This document shows, one piece after another, positions 13,407-19,014 of a stretch of 19,014 bases of DNA. The translations under genes and the position numbers were made by a program. The stretch's first letter is position 1. Every line of letters starts with the position of its first letter. This stretch comes from Alistipes sp. Lineage in GTDB: Bacteria; Bacteroidota; Bacteroidia; Bacteroidales; Rikenellaceae. The notes under the pieces are model-generated. The model had not been told where the DNA came from. It saw only the letters and a list, made by a program, of their open reading frames with translations, and searched no databases. The stretch is from NCBI GenBank assembly GCA_017391665.1, contig JAFOXS010000120.1:1-19014 (forward strand). The letters are read 5' to 3'.

Positions 13407-14885
13407 ATGCTTGAAAAGTTAGCCAAACAGACCGCCATCTATGGCATCAGCACCATTGTCGTGCGACTGCTGAGTTATCTGCTCACGCCGCTCTATACGC
13501 GTGTGTTCGGTCAGGCAGCCTACGGCATTGTGACCGATGTCTATGCGCTCATACCCTTTGCGCTGGTGCTGCTGTCGATGGGTATGGAGTCGAGCTACTT
13601 CCGCTTTGCTGCCAAGGCCGAGGCCGAGGGAGGCCGCGATAAGGAGATAAGAGGTAAGAAACGCCATCTCTTTGCCACAACCTGGGGTGCTACGCTGGTA
13701 GCTTCAAGTATCTTCTTTGTGCTGGTGGTGCTGTTCCGCTCGACGATTGCCCGCTGGATGGGTGATGCATATGTGGGCAACGAATTGTATGTGGTGCTGG
13801 TGGCTATGATCATCCTCTTCGATGTGGCGACGATGATTCCCTTCTCGCGTCTGCGTGAGCAGGGTCGGGCCCTGAAGTTCGTTACGCTGAAAGCGTGCAA
13901 TGTGGTTATCAACGTCACGCTGGCCGTGATTTTTCAGGCTACGGGACTCTTTGAGTCGGACTTTGGTGTTGGATGGGTCTTCGTGACAAACCTTGTGGCG
14001 AGCGTTGCTACATTCCTGCTCATATTGCCCACTACCGAGCGCACCGTGCCTCGTATTGACCGATCTCAACTGCGCCGTATCCTGGCCTACTCGCTGCCGC
14101 TGTTGGTGGGAGGCATTGCCGGCACGGCCAATGAGTTTATCGACCGCCAGATGATCAAGTACCTGCTGCCCGAGGATATATCGATGGCGCAGCTCGGCAT
14201 CTACGGTGCTATTACGAAGATTGCCGTTGTGATGACGCTCTTCACGCAGATGTACCGCCTTGCAGCCGAGCCATTCTTCCTTGCTAACTTCTCGAAGGAG
14301 GAGTTCATTGAGTCGAATGCCGCTGCGCTCAAATACTATATGATGGCCTCGATGATGATCTTCCTCGGTATCGCCCTCTTCCGCGACGTGTTTGCGCTGA
14401 TTGTGGGACGCGACTTCCGCGAGGGTATCTTCATCCTGCCCGTCATCCTGGGTGCCAATGTGCTGGCTGGCGTGTGGCTCAACCTCTCGTTCTGGTATAA
14501 GCGTGAGGAGAAGACCCGCTTCGCCGTCTATGTCACCTTCGTGGGACTTATCGTGACCATCGTTGCCAATGTCGCGCTGCTGCCCCGCTGGGGTTACTAC
14601 GGCGCTGCGTGGGCCCGCTTTGTGGCCGAGGCGGCTATGGTGGCGGTGAGCTACTATCTGAATCGCCGTTACTTCCCTACGCCCTACGATGTGCGCCGTA
14701 TCGCAGAGTATGTGGTGCTGGGTGTGGCTTTGTTCTTTGTGAGCGAGGCGCTGCTGCCGCATGTGAGTGGCGTTGTGGAGTATGGAATGAATATCGTGAT
14801 CTTCCTGCTCTTTGTGGCCTATGCCGTGTGGCGTGAGAAGATTGATTTACGGGCCCTTGTGCGCTCGGCACTACGCAGAAGATAA
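13407..14885 (+). CDS. Oligosaccharide flippase (MOP/Wzx-like)
   Basis: A 492-aa integral membrane protein of the MOP exporter superfamily, the Wzx/RfbX-type polysaccharide flippases that move lipid-linked oligosaccharides across the inner membrane. It starts MLEKLAKQTAIYGISTIVVRLLSYLLTPLYTRVFG, the usual first helix and 'P.yT..f' turn. It has about 12-14 hydrophobic segments, with the conserved YSLPLLVGGIAGTANEFIDRQMIKYLLP block mid-protein (about 230-257) and AAWARFVAEAAMVAVSYYLNRRYFP near the end, followed by a basic cytoplasmic tail. It is the first gene of the rightward operon, with a 5' hairpin leader; dut follows after 18 nt. In other Bacteroidales a flippase-dut pair is common, as recalled from known genomes. 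The transported substrate is unknown. Confidence 0.85.
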   Translation: MLEKLAKQTAIYGISTIVVRLLSYLLTPLYTRVFGQAAYGIVTDVYALIPFALVLLSMGMESSYFRFAAKAEAEGGRDKEIRGKKRHLFATTWGATLVASSIFFVLVVLFRSTIARWMGDAYVGNELYVVLVAMIILFDVATMIPFSRLREQGRALKFVTLKACNVVINVTLAVIFQATGLFESDFGVGWVFVTNLVASVATFLLILPTTERTVPRIDRSQLRRILAYSLPLLVGGIAGTANEFIDRQMIKYLLPEDISMAQLGIYGAITKIAVVMTLFTQMYRLAAEPFFLANFSKEEFIESNAAALKYYMMASMMIFLGIALFRDVFALIVGRDFREGIFILPVILGANVLAGVWLNLSFWYKREEKTRFAVYVTFVGLIVTIVANVALLPRWGYYGAAWARFVAEAAMVAVSYYLNRRYFPTPYDVRRIAEYVVLGVALFFVSEALLPHVSGVVEYGMNIVIFLLFVAYAVWREKIDLRALVRSALRRR

Positions 14886-14903
14886 GACTAAAAACAAGAT
14901 ACT

Positions 14904-15335
14904 ATGAAAGTAAAAATCGTAAACAATTCGCGCTTTGCGCTTCCCGAGTACCAGACACCCCTGTCGGCTGGTCTGGATATCCGTGCTAACCTCGACGAGT
15001 GCGTAACCCTCCGTCCGCTCGAGCGAGCTATGATTCCTACGGGACTTTTCGTTGAGCTTCCCGAGGGTTGCGAGATGCAGATTCGTCCCCGCAGTGGTCT
15101 GGCTGCCAAGCATGGCATCACGGTGCTGAACTCACCCGGCACCATCGACGCCGACTATCGTGGCGAGATCAAGGTTATCCTGGTGAACCTTAGCAATGAG
15201 CCCTTCACCATCGAGGCTGGCGAGCGCATTGCACAGATGATCGTTGCTCGCTACGAGCAGATCGAGTGGCAGGCCGTTGAGGAGTTGAGTGCAACAGAGC
15301 GTGGTGCCGGCGGCTTCGGCTCTACGGGCAAATAA
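14904..15335 (+). CDS. dut: dUTP diphosphatase
   Basis: A 143-aa trimeric dUTPase that hydrolyses dUTP to dUMP and pyrophosphate, keeping uracil out of DNA and supplying dUMP for dTMP synthesis. All five family motifs are intact: SAGLDIRA (21-28), RPRSGLA (61-67), [14 protein letters not shown] (78-91, with the catalytic Asp), ERIAQMI (107-113), and the C-terminal [10 protein letters not shown] (133-142) that closes over the nucleotide. Length is typical for bacterial dut. It starts 18 nt after the flippase stop, preceded by an A-rich stretch instead of a strong Shine-Dalgarno. The cyclophilin gene follows after 13 nt. Confidence 0.96.
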   Translation: MKVKIVNNSRFALPEYQTPLSAGLDIRANLDECVTLRPLERAMIPTGLFVELPEGCEMQIRPRSGLAAKHGITVLNSPGTIDADYRGEIKVILVNLSNEPFTIEAGERIAQMIVARYEQIEWQAVEELSATERGAGGFGSTGK

Positions 15336-15348
15336 ACAGACGAGCGGA

Positions 15349-16053
15349 ATGAAAAAGATACTTTTTAGCCTTGTGGCGGCTCTCGCTTTTGTGGCGTGCA
15401 GCTCGCAACCCGAGTCACAGCCCCGTCGCGTGAAGATGCAGACCACGATGGGCGATATTGTTCTTGAGTTGAGCGATCTTACGCCCATCCACCGCGATAA
15501 CTTCATGCAGCTTGTTGAGGAGCACTACTTCGATTCGCTGCTGTTCCATCGTGTCATCGAAAACTTCATGATTCAGGGCGGTGACCCCCGCACCCGAGAT
15601 ATTTCGGGCAGCGAGTTCTTTGCCGATGGCGAGGAGACGGGCGATCCCCGTTATTGGGAGGATATCCCTGCCGAGATCAACTTCCCCACGCTCTATCATA
15701 AGCGTGGCGCTCTGGCGGCAGCTCGCGAGGGCGATGATGTGAATCCTCAGCGCCGCTCATCACGCACACAGTTCTACATCGTCTGGGGTCGTACGTTTGA
15801 CGATCAGACGCTCGATGCCCAGCAGCAGCGCATCACACGTGCTACGGGCGGTACGGTGGTTCTGCCCGACTCTATTCGTGAGGTCTATAAGACTACGGGC
15901 GGCACACCCCACCTTGATGGCCAATATACAGTCTTCGGTCACGTAGTAAGCGGACTGGATGTGGTAGATCGTATTCAGCGTACGGCCACCGACTCGCTGG
16001 ATCGTCCCGTTGAGGATGTGCGTATTCTAAGTGTTAAGGAGATTACTGAATAA
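15349..16053 (+). CDS. Lipoprotein peptidyl-prolyl isomerase, cyclophilin type
   Basis: A 234-aa cyclophilin-type cis-trans prolyl isomerase predicted to be lipid-anchored outside the cytoplasm. A hydrophobic signal, MKKILFSLVAALAFVAC, ends in a lipobox with Cys17. The fold's marks are MQTTMGDIVLEL (30-41), FHRVIENFMIQGGDP (66-80, with the catalytic Arg68), QFYIVWG (141-147) and YTVFGHVVSGLDVVDRI (193-209). An insertion between the last two (about 148-190) is common in Bacteroidetes homologues. The frame extends 20 codons further upstream inside dut, but the internal ATG gives a clean signal peptide. Client proteins are unknown; a folding role in the periplasm or outer envelope is inferred. 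Confidence 0.9.
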   Translation: MKKILFSLVAALAFVACSSQPESQPRRVKMQTTMGDIVLELSDLTPIHRDNFMQLVEEHYFDSLLFHRVIENFMIQGGDPRTRDISGSEFFADGEETGDPRYWEDIPAEINFPTLYHKRGALAAAREGDDVNPQRRSSRTQFYIVWGRTFDDQTLDAQQQRITRATGGTVVLPDSIREVYKTTGGTPHLDGQYTVFGHVVSGLDVVDRIQRTATDSLDRPVEDVRILSVKEITE

Positions 16054-16055
16054 AA

Positions 16056-17192
16056 ATGAGATTTGCCGATATCATAGGTCAGCAGGAGCTGAAGCGTCAT
16101 CTTGCCCAGAGTGTCGATCGTGGTCGCATCAGCCACGCCCAGCTATTTACGGGTGCGGCGGGTACGGGTGCTTTGCCGCTGGCCATTGCCTATGCCCAGT
16201 ATCTGAATTGCCCCAACCGTAAGGATGGCGACTCGTGTGGCGTGTGTCCCAGCTGTCAGCAGACGGCGGCGCTGGCACACCCCGACCTGCACTTTGTCTT
16301 CCCCGTAAACAAGCAGGGCAAGAAGTCGGGCGAGGTGGTTCTCAGTGCTGAGTTTATGCCGCAGTGGAGGGAGTGCGTAGCCTCTACTGCTGGTTACTTC
16401 ACACCCCAGCAGTGGTACGACCGTCTGGATCTGGGTAAGACGCTGCGAGGCATGATCTCGGCAAAGGAGGCCGATGAGATTATCCGACGCCTCTCGTTCA
16501 AGTCGTTCGAATCGGAGTATAAGATTATGCTCATCTGGTTGCCCGAGACAATGAACGACGAGGCTGCCAACAAGATTCTCAAAATCCTTGAGGAGCCGTG
16601 GGAGAAGACCATCTTCCTGATGGTGAGCGAGCGACCGGATCAGTTGCTTTCGACCATCATCTCACGCACGCAGGAGGTGGCCGTGCCACGCCTTACGGTT
16701 GAGGATCTGATGCCTATGGTCGAGGGTGATGAGCAGCAGCGCCGCAACACGGCTCGTCTGGCTGCGGGCGATCTGATAGAGATGCGTCGCCTTACGGGCG
16801 GCGAGGAGGATGCCGTGCGTAGGGAGAGTTTTGACCTCTTCTGCCGTCTTATGCGCCTCTCGTATAATGATAAACACCTCGAACTCATCGACTGGGCTGA
16901 CGAGGTGGCTACCCTCACACGCGAGCAGCAGCGCTCAATGCTGCGCCATGCGGCTCGCCTTTTGCGTGAGAGTTATATGCTTCACGCAGGCTTGGGACAG
17001 ATAAGCTACCTGTGGGGCGAGGAGGCTGCCTTCTGCAATAAGTTTGCCCCCTTTATCGGCAACCAGAATATTGAGTTCCTGATCGGCGAGATCGAGCAGG
17101 CTATGCGTCAGGTGAGCCAGAATGGTAACCCCCGCATAATCTTCACCCACTTCGCCCTGGCGGTGAGCAAACAGATTAACCGCCTGAAGTGA
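16056..17192 (+). CDS. holB: DNA polymerase III delta' subunit
   Basis: A 378-aa AAA+ clamp-loader subunit (delta'), which helps load the sliding clamp on primed DNA. It starts MRFADIIGQQELKRHLAQSV; the phosphate-binding loop GAAGTGALPLA (33-43) lacks the Walker A Lys, as expected for a delta' that does not hydrolyse ATP. A zinc-binding cluster is given by Cys52, Cys61, Cys64 and Cys67, followed by HPDLHFVFPVNKQGKKSGE, a Bacteroidetes-type insertion. Sensor and clamp-loader blocks follow: MNDEAANKILKILEEP (about 165-180) and LLSTIISRTQ (about 197-206). The start is 2 nt after the cyclophilin stop, and the stop overlaps the folK start as TGATG. Confidence 0.9.
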   Translation: MRFADIIGQQELKRHLAQSVDRGRISHAQLFTGAAGTGALPLAIAYAQYLNCPNRKDGDSCGVCPSCQQTAALAHPDLHFVFPVNKQGKKSGEVVLSAEFMPQWRECVASTAGYFTPQQWYDRLDLGKTLRGMISAKEADEIIRRLSFKSFESEYKIMLIWLPETMNDEAANKILKILEEPWEKTIFLMVSERPDQLLSTIISRTQEVAVPRLTVEDLMPMVEGDEQQRRNTARLAAGDLIEMRRLTGGEEDAVRRESFDLFCRLMRLSYNDKHLELIDWADEVATLTREQQRSMLRHAARLLRESYMLHAGLGQISYLWGEEAAFCNKFAPFIGNQNIEFLIGEIEQAMRQVSQNGNPRIIFTHFALAVSKQINRLK

Positions 17193-17683
17193 TGCGTGTG
17201 ACTCTGCTTACGGGCAGCAATGCCCCCGACCGCGAAGCGATACTGCATCGCACGGCCGCACTGCTGGCCGAGCGCGTGGGACCAATTGTCAGCCGTTCAC
17301 GCATATACACCTCTGCGGCGTGGGGATTCTCCTCCGAGGAGCCCTTTGCCAATCAGGCTCTGCAGCTGGAGACCTCACTTACGCCTATCGAGGTGCTGGA
17401 TGTAGCTTTGGAGGTGGAGCAGACAGTGGGGCGCGACAGAGCGCAGGAGGCGCGAGAGAAGGAGCTCTCGGGCGAGCGCTATGCCTCGCGAGTGGTGGAT
17501 GTCGATGTGATGTTCTGCGACGATGAGATAATCAGCGAGCCACGACTTCAGGTGCCGCATCCACTGCTGCATGAGCGTGAGTTTGCGCTGGAGCCACTGT
17601 GTGAGATTATGGCTGACTATCGCCATCCTCAGCTGGGGCGCAGCCTGAAGGATATTTACTTTGAGTTGAAAGAGAAGAGATAA
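17192..17683 (+). CDS. folK: 2-amino-4-hydroxy-6-hydroxymethyldihydropteridine pyrophosphokinase (HPPK)
   Basis: A 163-aa HPPK, which transfers pyrophosphate from ATP to 6-hydroxymethyl-7,8-dihydropterin in folate synthesis. It has the N-terminal GSN (8-10), SRIYTSAAWGF (35-46, the pterin-side loop), and FANQALQLETSLTPIEVL. The signature RVVDVDVMFCDD (100-111) carries the two Mg-binding Asp residues (103 and 105), followed by VPHPLLHEREFALEPLCEI (121-139). The region between GRDR (80-83) and RVVDVD is longer and more charged than in the E. coli enzyme. I chose the ATG overlapping the holB stop (TGATG) over a GTG one codon earlier. It is fourth in the operon after dut. Confidence 0.93.
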   Translation: MRVTLLTGSNAPDREAILHRTAALLAERVGPIVSRSRIYTSAAWGFSSEEPFANQALQLETSLTPIEVLDVALEVEQTVGRDRAQEAREKELSGERYASRVVDVDVMFCDDEIISEPRLQVPHPLLHEREFALEPLCEIMADYRHPQLGRSLKDIYFELKEKR

Positions 17684-17686
17684 GTT

Positions 17687-18193
17687 ATGATAAAGTGTTT
17701 CAGATATATCGTGCTGCTTGTGCTGGGTGCTGCGTGTCTGCACTCATGCTTTAAGGATGTGGTCTCGTATACGGATTTCAACATTGCCGTCTACGATCAG
17801 AGTGTGGCCGATGGTGAGATCCAGCCCTCGACGGCGGTGGAGACCTACGCCTACTATGTCGATACCACCGAGTGGAGTGTTCTCTCGTACGAGGATGCCC
17901 TCGCACATCGTATCACCAACAAGACCACGGGCGAGGTGCTCTCGACGCCCGATGTCGTGGGTACGTTCGATGCTTCGTTGCCCTATCCCGCCTCGATACG
18001 ACTGGAACAACCCATCTCGATGATGGTGCTGGTGAACCCATCGCTCAAGCTTTATGCTTACCGCAAGTATGAGCTTCCGGTGAATCTGCCTGCTGTCGAT
18101 ACCAAGCTCTACATGGCCTCGTGGCGCATGTCGCACTCCTCGTCGGGATGGATGATACGAAACGATTTCTATGTGGCGCCCAGTGGCGAGTAA
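17687..18193 (+). CDS. Small predicted lipoprotein, function unknown
   Basis: A 168-aa protein I do not recognise. A hydrophobic leader (residues about 4-17) ends in the lipobox LHSC with Cys21, so it is predicted to be lipidated. The mature part has YTDFNIAVYDQSVADGEIQPSTAVETYAYYVDTTEW, ITNKTTGEVL and YRKYELPVNLPAVDTKLYMASWR, an alternating strand pattern with many Tyr, ending AWR..SSSGWMIRNDFYV. This suggests a beta-sandwich lipoprotein of the envelope. It starts 3 nt after folK and is followed after 12 nt by another lipoprotein, so the two probably work in the envelope. No catalytic motif is seen. Confidence 0.75.
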   Translation: MIKCFRYIVLLVLGAACLHSCFKDVVSYTDFNIAVYDQSVADGEIQPSTAVETYAYYVDTTEWSVLSYEDALAHRITNKTTGEVLSTPDVVGTFDASLPYPASIRLEQPISMMVLVNPSLKLYAYRKYELPVNLPAVDTKLYMASWRMSHSSSGWMIRNDFYVAPSGE

Positions 18194-18205
18194 TAAATTT
18201 TATAG

Positions 18206-19014
18206 ATGATGAATTTTAGACAACAACATATCACCTCCTTGACGCGTCTGGCGTCGGTGGCTGTGCTCTTGCTCTTTGCGGGTGCATTTCTCACGCGTTG
18301 TGCCTCGATAGGCAACCCTACGGGTGGCCCTCGCGACTCGCTGGCACCTACCGTAGTGACCGTCACACCCATGCTCAACGCCACCAACTTCCGCGAGGAG
18401 CGCATCTACATGGCATTCGACGAGTATGTTCAGCTGAAGGATCAGCAGAAGGAGCTCTACACCTCGCCCGCGATGAAGAAGAAACCCACCGTTGCGGTGC
18501 GTGGCCGTGGTATTCAGATCACCCTTGAGCCCGACTCGCTGGAGCCCAATACCACCTATGCCATCGAGTTCGGCGCATCGGTAGTCGACAACAACGAGGG
18601 TAATCCCCTGCATGGCCTGCGTTATGTATTCTCTACGGGCGACGAGATCGACTCGCTCTATATGTCGGGCTATACCGAGGATAGTCAGAAGGCCGACTCG
18701 TTGGGCCGCACCTACATCTGCTTCTTCGAGGCCGACTCGGTTCCCGAGCCCCGAGAGTATGACTCTACGATGTTCAACTACCGCCCCTCGAAGATCGCCC
18801 GCTCGCAGCGCAACGGTATCTTCATCGCACAGAATCTTAAGCCCGTGCCATATCGTGTATATGCCTACTGGGATAAGAACGAGAACCAGTCCTATGAGCC
18901 GTCGATCGACATGGTGGGCTTTCTGGAGGATACCTATAACCCTGCCCAGATGCCCTCGTTTGCCATCTGGTACGACTCCGTGCGCCGTTACCCCTCGGCC
19001 GATCCGCAGATCTA
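18206..19014 (+). CDS. Ig-like (Big_5 type) lipoprotein, 3' end outside window
   Basis: A gene running off the right end. A leader (MMNFRQQHITSLTRLASVAV then LLLFAGAFLTR) ends in a lipobox with Cys32, followed by SIGNPTGGPRDSLAPTVVTVTP. That is the characteristic opening of Bacteroidetes lipoproteins with a Big_5 (Ig-like) domain. The first Ig-like domain (about 46-145) has NATNFREERIYMAFDEYVQL and ITLEPDSLEPNTTYAIEFGASVVDNNEGNPL, and further beta-rich sequence with repeated ADSL/DSL motifs follows. Many homologues are several hundred residues long. The start is one of two adjacent ATGs (18206 or 18209). The envelope role is inferred; no enzymatic motif is seen in the visible part. Confidence 0.8.
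   Translation, partial: MMNFRQQHITSLTRLASVAVLLLFAGAFLTRCASIGNPTGGPRDSLAPTVVTVTPMLNATNFREERIYMAFDEYVQLKDQQKELYTSPAMKKKPTVAVRGRGIQITLEPDSLEPNTTYAIEFGASVVDNNEGNPLHGLRYVFSTGDEIDSLYMSGYTEDSQKADSLGRTYICFFEADSVPEPREYDSTMFNYRPSKIARSQRNGIFIAQNLKPVPYRVYAYWDKNENQSYEPSIDMVGFLEDTYNPAQMPSFAIWYDSVRRYPSADPQI

Noticed and set aside
13704..14762. Long minus-strand open frame (352 aa) opposite the flippase gene
   Set aside because: It is rich in His, Arg and Gln with no domain pattern, and the opposite strand encodes a multi-pass flippase.

Overview
The window looks like chromosomal DNA of a Bacteroidales bacterium, most likely Alistipes or a close Rikenellaceae relative. This is inferred from the roughly mid-50s GC content, from promoters with the Bacteroidetes -7 box TAnnTTTG instead of a sigma70 -10 box, from weak or absent Shine-Dalgarno sequences, and from the gene content (KdsC, a Big_5-type lipoprotein, and an unusual delta' subunit beside HPPK). 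No rRNA, tRNA, CRISPR array, insertion sequence or integrase was seen.

Left flank (1-3954): the 3' end of kdsC and a YbaK/ProX-type tRNA deacylase read rightward and meet a bidirectional hairpin terminator. Coming the other way are a short ComEC-type DNA-uptake channel, a small DUF486 membrane protein and a THUMP-like methyltransferase, all on the minus strand.

Centre (4018-13141, all minus strand): a compact cassette of about ten phage structural and lysis genes. In transcription order these are a tail-completion-like protein, two tail proteins, a ClpP-type prohead protease, an HK97-type major capsid protein, an unknown 149-aa protein, a portal, a head-tail connector-like protein, a holin and a P5-like muramidase/virion protein. 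It has one strong promoter (about 13110-13141), a roughly 350-nt leader rich in hairpins, and one rho-independent terminator (3976-4001). No terminase, tape measure, integrase, repressor or replication gene is visible, although both boundaries lie inside the window. It is therefore either a decayed prophage core or a domesticated, satellite or GTA-like particle locus whose packaging and regulatory genes lie elsewhere. The protease gene appears frameshifted near its 3' end.

Right flank (13313-19014, plus strand): a tightly packed housekeeping operon with an oligosaccharide flippase, dut, a lipoprotein cyclophilin, DNA polymerase III delta', folK, a small lipoprotein and a Big_5/Ig-like lipoprotein that runs off the end. 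It starts from a TAnnTTTG promoter followed by a GC-rich structured leader.

The most interesting material is the terminase-less capsid cassette, its 5'-terminal 20-bp inverted repeat and structured leader, and the displaced C-terminus of the protease/scaffold gene.
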